Source: Monoraphidium neglectum
Taxonomy: Eukaryota > Chlorophyta > Chlorophyceae > Sphaeropleales > Selenastraceae
Reading direction: 5' to 3'
Length of the DNA: 30,870 bases
Assembly: GCF_000611645.1 (NCBI RefSeq)
Contig: NW_014013566.1
Coordinates: 1 to 30,870 of the forward strand
In this document: positions 1-11,224 of the stretch, in pieces
How the letters are laid out: every line of letters starts with the position of its first letter
Numbering within the stretch: the first letter of the stretch is position 1
Position numbers and translations under genes: made by a program
The notes under the pieces: generated by a model
What the model saw: the letters and a program-made list of their open reading frames with translations, nothing else
Database searches by the model: none
Told to the model about the DNA's origin: nothing

Positions 1-2395
1 CTGCCTCCCCGCGCGCCGCGCGGGCCGGCGCCGGCGCAGCGGCCGCAGGTGGTGAGGGACACGGTGCTGTCGGCGGCGCGGGTGTCCAAGGCTGCCCTGG
101 GGCTCCTCAAGTCCCTGGGCACCAGGGACCTGCAGCTGCTGATCTCCAAATACCCCGAGATGCCCCAGGACTGGAGGTGAGCGGCTGCAGGGATGCAGAT
201 CAGGGATGCCCGCCCGTGCCGATCGCCCCCCCCCTGGAGGCCATGCCTGGCCGCTTGGCCCGCAGCATGCTTCCCCAGCCTGCGAACGCCCTTGCATGCT
301 GATTCTGACACAGCGCATGCAGCAGGGAGCCCTGACCTTCCAAACTCCGGCTTGCGCAGCCCCTCGACGCCACCCCTTGCTGCCGCCCCCGCTCCCGCTC
401 CCGGCCCGGGCCCCGGCCCCAAACCACACAAATATCAAAAGGTACCGCCAGGTCAGGAAGCGCGCCACGGGGCTGTTCATCACCACCAACAACCTGCCGG
501 GCCCCATGGCCACCAGCATCTGCGGCGCCCTGGACCTCTCCTCGTCGCGCGGCCTGCAGGGGCGGCTGGCGACGCTCTTCTCAAAGCTGCCCCCCGGCGC
601 GGTCGGCCGCTGGCTGGAGGTCAACACGCAGGTGGGACGCGGCGGGAGGGCGCGAGGGTCGGGGGGCCTGGCGGGCGGTGGGGGTCCAGCTGCTGGGCAG
701 CTTCTGGCGCAGTGTCACAGGGCCAAACACCTCCATGCATGTCCACGTGAGTGCACAGGCAAACGATGCTGCGTGCGAGCACAAAGCTACGAGAGCGCGC
801 GGCTAAAAAACGTGAACACACACATACACACACTCTGGCACTCACTTGCACAGGCACAGGCACGCACGCATGTGTGGTTGTATGCGCGTGCCTGCATGCG
901 CACACATCACCTATCACATCACACTCAACACAGTGCATCACGACGCACTCAACACTCAACCAGAGTTCACATCCTTGCTCCGCCCATGCCATCCCCCTCG
1001 CCTTTGGCCTCTCGTGCGAAGGCGCGATGCCCCGAGGGCTGTCTGTTGAGGAGCACTTCAAGCGGCTGTGCACCGTGGGGGTGCAGGAGCAGGTGCGCGG
1101 GGCCTAGCAAGGGTTGATTGGGCTGGGGAGGAGGGGGCGGCTTGCTGCTGGAGGCGGCGCACGGACAGCTTAATGATATGTGAACACTCAGCATTAACCA
1201 TTCGAGGAAGACTAAGACAGGCACATATACTCAGCATTGGATCATACGAGAAAGACTTGAAGAGGCACATGCACACCAACGCCCAACAGGTGGGGGACAA
1301 GGAGGAGCTGCTCTGGAACTCCTTTGTGACGCCCGTGTCCCTCAAAGCCGGGTGAGCAACCTTTGAACGGCCTTGGCATCACTCGTGGGTCGCACGCACA
1401 GCCACACATGGTTGACCCTGATCCTGACAGCGCTGCTGCGCGGCGCCACAGCATCCTAAGGGGCGCTACAGTGATGCGCCTCAATCCCGCGCGCTGCGCT
1501 GTGCAGAGCAGTGCGTTGGTGGGTGCCCGCTTCCTATCATACTAACACATGCTATGGTTTCAGCAAATGCACCCATGATTATGTGGCTTGAAACCAGCAA
1601 GTGCGGTTTACATGTGCCCATGATCAACAAAAACTCACCCACAGGTTCAAGCTCGGGTCCCTGGGGCACATCAAGGAGCTCAGCCAGCTGATGGACTGGG
1701 TCGGGCAGGGCCAGGTGGGCAGCCTGGGGCCCTCTGCAGGGGGATTTAACCTATTCACAGCCGACGCGCCGAGCAGCGAGCGGCTAGAACGGCAAGGAGC
1801 AGCGATGGCACCTTGGTCTGGGGAGCTGAGTTGCAGGGTTATTGAAGGGACAAATAAGGGGTGCGGCATTTGGAGCCTCAAGGAGGCAGTGTGATGCACA
1901 GCCGCGGGTGTAGGTGGGCCCACAGCTACCACCAAGTAGCGGCGCCTGTCTTTCAAGCTTCAGCCAGACTGCAGGTGTGGCGCGACTGTGTGCCATGATA
2001 TCGCGCGCACAAACTCTCACGGCACGAAACATTCTGAACAACAGTCCGCCGCCACACTTTGCACCACTGCGTTTACCACTCATGTGGTACAAAACACTGC
2101 CTGCAGGTGAAGCCGAGGCCGGGCGAGTCACAGGAGGTGCTGGACGCTTTCCTGACGGTTGTGGGGAAGCTGCACACCATGCGCACTAGCTGCGAGGTGC
2201 GAATGGGGGCCGGCTTGCGTTTGTTAACGGGTCACAGGGGGCACGGGGAATGGAGACGGCCTGGTCCTATTGACGGCTGATACATCAAGTGTTGCGAAGC
2301 TTGATGGTTTTTTCAGCCGCATTGGCAATTTGCTTGCTGGGCCCGCCTCTCAAGGCGCACGTGCCTTCTTGCTTGGACACACACACACACACACA

Positions 2396-2462
<67 letters not shown>

Positions 2463-5400
2463 TCACTTTCGAGTAGGTGTACGTGTTCCTGGAGCGCACC
2501 AAAATTAGGGCCAACGTGTACATCAAGTTCGGCGACAGCGAGGGGGAGCGCGCCAAGGACTTCCGGGTGGCGATGTGCACGATGAGCGCCAGCGGCGTGC
2601 AGGGTGCGGCGCCGGGGTGGGCGGGCGCCGGTCCGGGGCTGGGAGGGCCCTCTGGCACGGCGGCCGCACGGCGAGCGGCGCCACGGCGCGGGCGAATGTA
2701 CTGGGCTTTGCAGCAGCATCAGCAAACATGCCGAGCTGTAGGCGGTTGCTTTTGTTCCTCAAGGAGAGGCATGTACATGAAGTATCTTGGCCCCGTCACA
2801 AAAGTGCAGGGTGCCTGGCCGTCACCAAGCTGGCGCCGCTGTTGTCGGCCATGGACGGCTGGGCCGGCCACCCCGACATGCGGGCTGAGTTTGACAGGTG
2901 AGGGGCGGCGCCCCAAGTCCAACTCCCTGTGCGAACTTTCCTCAGCCCGATGCTGGGGCACCAGCAACCTGCGCTGGTGACTCTGCTGCGGCTCCTGGCG
3001 CCATGCTTCAAGTGAGGAGCACCCGCGGTGGCTGCTGCCGCTCGGACGACGGCTTCGTTGCTTCTGCATGCTCGCCGCGACGCCTGCCATGCTGCGCTTG
3101 CGTGCGCAGGGTGGTGACGGGTTACGACGAGGCCCACGCAGAGATGCGCAAGGCTGGAGTGAGGGCAGAGGTGGAGCTGACGGTGAGTGAACAACAATCA
3201 CCACTTGCATAACTATATTTGCATGTATTTGCGGCATCACCGTGTGTTCGACAACATTTGTGGCGGATCCCCAAGCAGACAAGAGGATCCGCACGCTCTG
3301 CGTTGGCATTCAGCTGCATTCCTGAGAGCAACCTTTGCACGCATGCACATACTCTTGCACCCATGCACGCAATCACACGCGCCCACACACACACACACAC
3401 ACGCACGCACGCGCGCGCGCGCGCACGCACGCACGCACACACACGTCCACCGTTAACACACCTACACTCGTCCAGCTGGTGCCGACGGCGGACCCGGCGC
3501 GCGCGCCGACGTTGGAGATCGGCCCTGTGCACGGCTGGGAGTGCCGCCGCGCGCTGGGCCTGCTGGAGGGCAGGACCTTTGAGCTGGAGGACGGTGAGTA
3601 GACTGTGGGTGTGTTTGTGCAGTGGCTGGTCAAAGTGGTATTTGAATGGTCACAGCAGTATCTGGCAGACCATGTCGTATGACCGGAGGCCCGCACGCCC
3701 AGCGTGCCAGCATGTGCATTCCCGCGCCGCTGAACCCGTGTGCGTCCCCGCCGTCGCCGTGCAGACGAGGCGGAGCGCGTGGAAGCCGACCTGCAGCTGG
3801 AGCTGCGCCCCTACCAGCGCTCCGCCCTGGCCTTCATGTGCCGCCAGGAGTCGGCGGCCAACGGCGTGGCGCGCCACTTCTGGGCGCAGATCCCGTGCGA
3901 GGCGGAAGGTGAGTGTTGGGGGGGGGGGCGGGGGCACTTGTGGGCACAGGAACCCTGCGCCGCGGCCAGTGAGCGACCGGGCGGGGCACACGGCACCGCG
4001 GCCAGCCTTTGGCAGTGACTCCTTACTCCCCCGCTGATGCGGCGTGTTCCACAGACACCGGGGGTCACAGGCAGGGTTTGTTCGAATAGGTTGGCACTTT
4101 GCCGCCACCAGTGGGTCGGCTGGGTTGATGGGTGGCCCGCACACTGGCGATCCCACCAGAAGCCTGGTCAAAGCCTGGTCAAAGCCTGGTCAAACGTGCA
4201 GTTTTGCCCTACCCTTCGGCACCTCCGCCCCCTTTGCTTGTACTCGCCCGGCACCCCAAGGCCTGTGCTGCTTCTACAGCCCCTTCAAAGAGGAGCTGCT
4301 GTTCAGCCGCGACGAGACCACGCTCAGGGTGAGGGGTGCGGGGCCGCGTTGGACGGCGCCTTGTCCTTCACGCACACGGCTGGCGTGTGATGACAGTGCG
4401 GGAGCGAGCAGCCAGACGGGGAGTGTTCTTGAAGCTCTTTGGTGCTTGCAGCTTCTTCAGGCCCGAGCGTCTGCTGTGGGTGCGCCAGGCGGCTGATGAT
4501 TCAGCAATGCTGCTCAGCAGCCAGCTGGCACGCTTGAGGAAACCTGCCCTGCTCCCTCGCTCCCCCTTCACACACATACACACACACACACACACTTGTT
4601 CTTACACTCATCTTGGCAGCGTGAGGTCGGCGCCCACACCGCAGTGGGGTTCCTGTGCCTGGAGATGTGAGCGACCGGATGGGGTGTGGGGGGGGGGGGC
4701 TGCTGCATAATCGACAATGCATGCCTCAGGCATGGGGCGGTCTGGGGCCAAGCCGCACGCCTGCCGCATCGCGACAGCCTGCGCAGCCAGGTAGCTAGTG
4801 CCTTGTTCATATACGTCTGTGCTGGGCGCCTGCAGGTGCCCCCTGTCATGCGCCCTCCTCACCCGTGCGCCCGGCCGTCCCCGCCCCTGCCGCACGCAGG
4901 GGCCTGGGCAAGACCGCGTGCGCGCTCGCCCTCGCCCTCGCGCGCCCGCCGCCGCCGCGCTGGCGCAGCCCGGCGTGGGTCGAGCCGTGCGCGGCGCCGC
5001 TCGCGAATGAGCCGGCGAACCGCGTGCGCGGCGGGATGCTGGTGGTGGTGCCGCCCACGCTGGTGGGGCAGTGGGAGCTTGAGCTGGATAAGACCATCGC
5101 CCCCGGCCGCTTCAGCATCCTCAGGTGCAACACCTCAGCGGCTTATATAATGTTGGTTTTGGTGTTGTCAGACACGCGTTTGCCCTTGCCAGCTTGCCCC
5201 CTTGCTGCAGCCCGCCTGCTGGCATGCCTTCGGTTGCCGGCGAAACCCTCGGGCACAATCTCGACCCCACGCTCCTCGCCTCCTGGGAGCTACACAATGT
5301 GTTGCTGCCAGTCCGCCCCCACCCATGCATGCTTGGCTTCCCGCTCCTCCGCAACCTGGCCCGCTGCTTGTGCCGCAACTTTCAGGTTCCACGGCACCAA

Positions 5401-6403
5401 AAAATGCCCCAACCTGGCGCAGCTGGCGAGGTACGACCTGGTCATCACCACCACACAGACGGCGGCCAACAATGTGGAGCTGCTGGGGTGAGCAGGCGGT
5501 GGGGGTTAGTCTGCAGACGGGGAGCGCGGGTGTGGGGGGCGCAGTCCTTTCGCCTCCTGCCTCGCTGGTCTATTGTGTTGACCCCTGCTTGGGGAGGCCG
5601 CCACCCTTACTCTGGTTTTCATCCTGATTGCGCAAGGGGTTATGACTTTGCCCGTGGCGCTGGCTTACATTCCGCCTGCCGCGCACCGACCTGCCTGGCC
5701 CTCTGCCCAGGGCTGTGGAGTGGCACCGCGTGGTGCTGGATGAGTTCCACATGCAGGAGATCCCCAGGGGTGGGTGCCAGCCAAATGGGTGCAGACGTGT
5801 GCGTGATAGTGAGTGTGTGTGTGGACGTCGGCGCGCGCACACTCCCACTTGGGTCCAGATGTGTGCTCGCATGCTGCTGTGCGCGAGCGTATCCCTGCAG
5901 TGCCCTTGCTGCACAGACTTCCTGGCCAATACTGTACACATCTTTGCGCATACGTCGCTTTTGAGTGCGGAGTTGAGTAGAGTGTGCCACTCATCGTGGC
6001 TGCTGCCACCTCTGCCCGCTCGCCTCGACTGTCCTCCTGCCCGCCCAAAAATCAGTGGTGGCGATGGCGCCGGCGCGCTCCAAGTGGTTCATGTCGGGCA
6101 CGCCCATCGCCAAGGAGGAGAACCCGCGCGAGTCGCTGGCAAAGTGGGTGCAGAGTTCAAGCGTGCCCTGGGTGCAAGGTCGCGGGCAGCTGACCCAGTG
6201 GTTTTGGGGGACACAGGGTGGCACGCTTTGCTGCAAAAAGCGTCGTCATAATTGTATACGTGGCCATCAGCACCCGGGAGGGGAGGCCTTGCGTATTTTC
6301 CTAGGGGCATAGCTTCATCCAGGGCCTCCCTCAAGCAGAACTGTGCGGTCAGCTGCCCATCCACTGGTCTCACACATGACAGCGCACGTACACTATCTTG
6401 GCT

Positions 6404-6477
<74 letters not shown>

Positions 6478-6899
6478 ACATTCTCACTCATACACCCACC
6501 AAATCATATGCAAACACACTGCCACTCAGGTTCTGGTCCCAGGCCTACCTGGATGGCATCAACCCCACGGGCAAGCTCTCCTCGAAGTTTGGCGCCCAGC
6601 CGGCGCTGCTGGCGGCAGTGATGGCGGCGGTGACATGCAGGTCAGCCCCGGGTCCCCCAATCCGCCCCGCTCCTGCCTGCCCCCCGGCCTGCTGCGGCCC
6701 GCGCCCTGGCCATGTGCAGCGCGCCAGCGTTGCGTTGCAAGAGGTCCTGCAACTATTTGAACCGAACGCTTGTGTGCATGCACTATCCTCGTGTGAAATG
6801 CACACCGTCACGTGCCACCACATGCACACGCACCTGCACACCTGCACACACACCTACAAACCGTCAACACACAGAAATCCACAAATACACACGCGCGCG

Positions 6900-6954
<55 letters not shown>

Positions 6955-7057
6955 CAGGTACACGAAGAACGGCAATGTTGGGGGGGAGCGCAACCTGGAG
7001 CTGCCCGCGCTGCATGAGAGGGAGGTGCAGGTGGGGCACCGCGTGCGTGTGTGTGCG

Positions 7058-7118
<61 letters not shown>

Positions 7119-8606
7119 ACGCGCGCCTGTGTGTGGGGTGTGGGCTTGTCACACAAGCCAAAGGTCCAAACAAAGTGCATTCACAGGCTGCGTTGCGCGG
7201 CTCATGCGATGCCATCACCGCCTGCTGGACGCCACCCCACCCCTTGTGCCAAGGCCGAAGATGCCACCTGTCGCCCCCCCCCCCAAACTACCACCACGAC
7301 ACGCTCCGCCGCCGCCGCGCCCCCTTGTTGCCGCCGCCCCCGCACCCCCAGGTGACGCTGCTGCGCGACTGCCGGGACCGCTACGACGACGTGCACTTGG
7401 ACAGGGCGCACACGGCGCGCCGCGAGGACAACGTGTGGAACAAGCTGCGCGTGGTCAACCGCCTGAGGGGCGACCTGGCGGGTGCGCGCGCTCGAGCATG
7501 CACGACAGCGCGCGATGGGCGCAGCTGCGAGGGCACTGGCCCCTGCATGGCCCCTCTGGGGTACGGGGCGACAGCGAGCGTGCTGTGTGTGGCATAGAGG
7601 TTGGGGATTGGCGGACGCCTGAATGCGTGCGAGCTCCTTCTTTGGCTGCCGTCGCCTGCGGTGCGCACCAGCCCCGCGGCCTGGAGTGGCGCGTGCTGCG
7701 CGGCGCTGTCGGCCGACACCAGGGCCAACGCGCGACAGGCGCGGCGCTTGCCGCACGCCCGGCCCCTGCCTGACCGCCCGCGCCGCTGCCCGGCACTGGA
7801 TCCCTCAAACAGGCGGCATGAAGGAGGTGATCCTGGAGACAGATTCGGAGGCGGAGGAGTACGATGACGAGTTCGAGGAGGACGAGGTCGACCCCGCGAC
7901 GGCCATGGCCTACGCGGCGATGGGCCTGCCCGTCCCGCGGCCGGAGCGGCCGCAGCGGCCGCAGCGCACGCGGGTGGTGCGGCACTTTGGTGCGAAGACG
8001 GAGGCGGTGCTGCAGGAGCTGCGCGACCTGAAGGCTCGGGAGCCCGGCAGCAAGGTGCGCGCAGGCTCGGGGTTTAGGGTTGTTACCTGCAGAAGTCGGA
8101 AGGCGGCAGGGGTTGGATCGGGTGGGGGTTGCGGTGAGGTGCAGGGGTGTTGTGCGGCAGGGGACGGGATGGTGCCTGCGGCTGCTGGAGTGAGCAGCGG
8201 GCGGGCTGGGCTGACACTGTAGAGCACGACGACGGGTCAGCCAATCAGATGTTTTGAAAGCAGTGTTGCTGTGGCTGTCACAACACCGGCTACTCTGACC
8301 CCTTCAAGTCGCCTCCAAAAGCCTCTACCCGCCCGTCACCTCACGCGCCACCTGCCCAGGTCCTGATCATGAGCGACTTCCCGGCGGCGCTGGAGGCCAT
8401 TGCAGAGGGCCTGCCGTCCCTGGGGCTGCAGCACAGGTGTGAGCACACGCGCTGTGCTTGCGGCCTTGCGTTGGCGCCCATCGACGCAGTACATTATATG
8501 CGCACGCGCATGCGTGCGCATTGACACACCTGCGTACACAGTCACACACTTGCACGCACACAGTTGCACCCCGCCACACACGCGCACACACTCAGATGCA
8601 AATACA

Positions 8607-8646
<40 letters not shown>

Positions 8647-10000
8647 AACCTCAAGGGCGGCCTGACCCTGGAGCAGCGCAAGCAGGCGGTGGCGGCCTTC
8701 CAGACCGACCCACCCACCACCATATTCCTGCTGTCCATGAGGGCCGGCGCAGTTGGGCTCACGCTGACGGGTGAGGGCTCAGGGATGGCGCACCCCACGG
8801 TCTCTATGTCCATGGACCGGCTGGCGCCGTGCCGCACTGCGCAGCGAGAGGACGCCCGCGGTGCCCTCACGCTCGTGGGCTTTCGTTGACCAATCACCAA
8901 CGTGCACAAGCGTTAACGCGCTGCTCTTGCTTGGACACCTTGCCACTCCACCACAATCAGCTGCAATCCCACCACCATCACACACAATCCCCACCTCCTC
9001 CAAACCACACTACATCCCATGCAGCCGCGTCCCACATGTTCTTGTTGGACCCGCAGCTCAAGCTCTCGACTGAGATGCAGGTAGGGGTTTTGAGTTTCAA
9101 TTTATCACGATTATCACATGCCAACACATCACATTACTTCACATTTGCCAGCAGCGTGGGGTGCTCATTTCCTTGTTCAGAACCCACAAGGGGCCAGATG
9201 GTTGCTGCTTTGTGGTTGGACACTTGCCACCGAAACGTGTCTTCTGCGCATGTGCTACAACGCCTCCCTTCCTGAACGACCTAAATGCTGCTTTGCGTTG
9301 CTCGTTCACACCTTTTATTTTAGCCCCAAATGGCGTCCAATCATCCAGCCGTCAGTTGCCATCTGCGATCGAACAGCTGCTGCTGCAGGCTGGGAGGGTC
9401 AGGGGGGCTTGGCAGCGCTGCCAGCAGTGCCCCATCGCTTCTTGCGGGTCCTGCGCCTCAAAACGTGCCCTGCCCCCGACCCTTGCAGGCCGTGGGCCGC
9501 TGCCACCGATTTGGGCAGACCAAGGAGGTCACGGTCACCCGCTTCTGGGTCAAGGTGAGGCCCTCTGCAGAACTGTGATCCAAACACGCAGTCAAGGGCT
9601 CCACAAATGATCGGTGCAAAAATGCCAAGGTCGCGACTCAGGCCAAGCCAGGCCGCCGCAAGGCAGCACAATACAGTGCTGCATGTTCCAAGGTTTGGCA
9701 AGCATCAGCACACACGCCCTGCTCCTCTAAATCCCCCTCACATCTCAGGTTGCAATCCCTCTGACCCATCTCCCTCACCGTCGTTCACCCAATCAGGACT
9801 CTGTCGAGTCAAACATCCGCCGCGTCACGCGCCGGGTCGCCGACGCCGCGGCCGCAGCGGGGCCGGCCGGAGCTGCGGGCGGCAGCGAGGGGCCGGAGGA
9901 GGCCGAGGGAGAGGGTGGTGAGGACGAGGAGGCCGCGGCGGCCACAACACGAGCTGAGGACGTGGCCGAATTCATGTCAATGCCCTGGGCCACAAGCTAA
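1..10000 (+). CDS. SNF2-family DNA-dependent ATPase/helicase, 5'-partial, 26 exons
   Basis: A nuclear ATPase that remodels chromatin or moves along DNA (family knowledge). Exons by splice phase: 1-176, 442-631, 964-1092, 1221-1351, 1645-1714, 2107-2196, 2477-2603, 2810-2897, 3110-3182, 3476-3593, 3765-3908, 4261-4328, 4620-4666, 4900-5124, 5386-5487, 5711-5769, 6056-6143, 6530-6640, 6958-7030, 7352-7481, 7813-8054, 8360-8436, 8646-8770, 9025-9080, 9489-9554, 9797-10000 (TAA). They join in frame to about 1,002 residues. The starts of exons 3 and 4 are the least certain (exon 4 could begin at 1290). Motifs in order: LRPYQRSALAFM, EMGLGKT (Walker A, split by an intron), LVVVPPTLVGQW, VVLDEFH (motif II), MSGTP (III), VLIMSDF (IV), RAGAVGLTLT plus FLLDP (V), GRCHRFGQT (VI with arginine finger). 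The N-terminal third resembles nothing I recognise. An acidic insert lies in 7813-8054 and an acidic tail in the last exon. No RING finger was found, so the RAD5/RAD16/SHPRH branch is not assigned. Confidence 0.9.
2377..2458 (+). repeat. (CA)n microsatellite in a SNF2 intron
   Basis: A nearly pure CA tract with one ATTC interruption near 2397. It ends about 19 bases before the exon starting at 2477, so it occupies the branch-point and acceptor side of the intron. Confidence 0.97.
3383..3445 (+). repeat. Alternating purine-pyrimidine tract, CA-CG-CA
   Basis: About 62 bases of alternating C/A and C/G dinucleotides with a pure GC core near 3411-3424, inside the intron before the exon at 3476. 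Such tracts are classic candidates for left-handed Z-DNA (established knowledge). No structural measurement is possible here. Confidence 0.93.
4161..4193 (+). repeat. Three tandem copies of an 11-bp unit
   Basis: The unit AGCCTGGTCAA occurs three times in a row in the intron upstream of the exon at 4261. Confidence 0.95.
4569..4595 (+). repeat. Short (CA)n tract near a 3' splice site
   Basis: An interrupted CA tract ending about 25 bases before the exon at 4620. Confidence 0.9.
6406..6475 (+). repeat. (CA)35 microsatellite in a SNF2 intron
   Basis: An uninterrupted CA tract about 55 bases upstream of the exon at 6530. Confidence 0.97.
6904..6952 (+). repeat. (CA)n tract abutting a 3' splice site
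   Basis: A CA tract of about 24 units ending 5 bases before exon 6958-7030. It is complementary to the GT tract at 7061-7114 on the other side of that 73-base exon. Confidence 0.97.
7061..7114 (+). repeat. (GT)27 tract just after a 5' splice site
   Basis: A pure GT tract starting 30 bases after the donor at 7030/7031. It is preceded by GT-rich imperfect sequence from 7041. Together with 6904-6952 it forms an inverted-repeat pair around one exon. Confidence 0.97.
8612..8644 (+). repeat. (CA)n tract that forms a splice acceptor
   Basis: The CA tract runs directly into the acceptor ACACAG for the exon at 8646, so the repeat itself occupies the place of the polypyrimidine tract. Confidence 0.95.
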
Positions 10001-10438
10001 TGTTTTGTGAGGCTGAGGCCACGCTACGGCACTGCAGGGCTCCAGGGATGCGCCACAGGGAATGCCAGAGGGTGCACTGCCAAAGATGGGGTGGGGATTC
10101 ACGCAGCAGCAGTGGGGCTAATTCGACAAATCCCTCATGCGCCTGTTCATAGCATCGGTCGTTGACGCCAAGTGTCTGGTATATGAATTACGTACGCGCA
10201 CGTGCCGGCCAGTGGAGACTGACTGGTGTTTGCATCTGCTACGCAATGCTGCATCAATTGCTTTGTGCTTGCCATTGCCGTCACGCGTGTGATGTGAGGG
10301 TCACAGCAGGCAGTACGAAAAGTTTAACCTTGCCGGTGAGCTTGCCTACTGGCATGCTGCCTGCTGTTGCTGCCTGCTGGGAACCTCACATCAATGCATT
10401 CATGAGCTGGAGTGACCTTGAAAATATTATTGCACATA

Positions 10439-10443
10439 TGTAA
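10439..10443 (+). terminator. TGTAA, candidate poly(A) signal of the SNF2 gene
   Basis: TGTAA is the usual chlorophyte polyadenylation motif (established knowledge). This is the first occurrence I found after the SNF2 stop codon, about 440 bases downstream, in an AT-richer patch. Confidence 0.45.
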
Positions 10444-11084
10444 TAAAATGACGTGCGATTGCAGGATCTGTTACCTCTTGTCGACGACTGCTGCTTGCAC
10501 TGCATGCATTTGTGGCTGCCACATGGCGCTGGGAAGCCTTGAACTTGCTGGGTGCATGTTGATTGTCACGCAAGAGCCTCAAGTCCATTGATTGTGAGCA
10601 TTGTTTTCGAGTGTCAACGTCTGGGAGGTGTCTCGTCGCTCAGCAGTTTTGAAACGCTCAAGTCCATCTTAACGCCATCGGCCCACACGGCCGTACACTT
10701 TTGGGAGGGGATTGCGGCTGCCAGCCACCCAAGGCACGAGACACAGCAAACTCGATCTGGTTGAGGGGGGCCTGACATTGTTCACACAGGTTTTGGGCTC
10801 GTTGAAGGGGCGCCCCTTACTTGCTGCTTGCTTGCTGTTTGCACCGTACGCAACGGGAGTGCAGGCCTGCGCCACGGCGGGCATCTGCACATCATAGGCA
10901 TTGCCCTGGATACCACTTTGGGACGCAGCTCCTGCTCTGTACCTTGGTGTACGACAGGATGATGAAAGTGCCGCTTAGCGGCGCCCGGGGAGACACACTC
11001 ACTTGAGTTACACTGCCTGTGCCGTACATATGTCGTGCAGGCTATATGCAGGGTAGCTATACACACAATTTTGTGTCCAATTGC

Positions 11085-11224
11085 ACACCCGTCCAGCCAA
11101 CTAACCTTGCCAAAGACCCACAGCACGCACAGCACCGGCCGTGCCCGCGCACCCGCTGTGACCCCCAGCAGCGGCCTGCTTGCTCCACCAATCACACACG
11201 GTGTTTATTCAACGATACAAGACC
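11085..11224 (+). promoter_or_regulatory. Duplicated upstream/5'-UTR region of GST copy 1
   Basis: Blocks such as CAATTGCACACCCGTCCAGCC, CACAGCACGCACAGCACCGG and CACACGGTGT recur, with small changes and in the same order, upstream of GST copy 2 (about 15580-15731). The duplication therefore included 5' flanking DNA, which probably holds the promoter or 5' UTR. A CCAAT lies at 11188-11192. No TATA box was assigned. Confidence 0.45.

Larger units (their letters stand above)
10001..11224. other. Intergenic gap: SNF2 3' flank and upstream region of GST copy 1
   Basis: No supported exon on either strand. The left part is presumed 3' UTR up to the TGTAA near 10439. The right part (about 11085-11224) matches, in blocks, the sequence upstream of the second GST gene. 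Confidence 0.6.

Noticed and set aside
6252..7597. Long open frames rich in Thr-His or Val-Cys repeats
   Set aside because: They are translations of CA/GT microsatellites inside introns and have no domain content.
7813..8054. RING finger insert expected in RAD5/SHPRH-type SNF2 proteins
   Set aside because: The insert is acidic and lacks the ordered Cys/His pattern of a RING.
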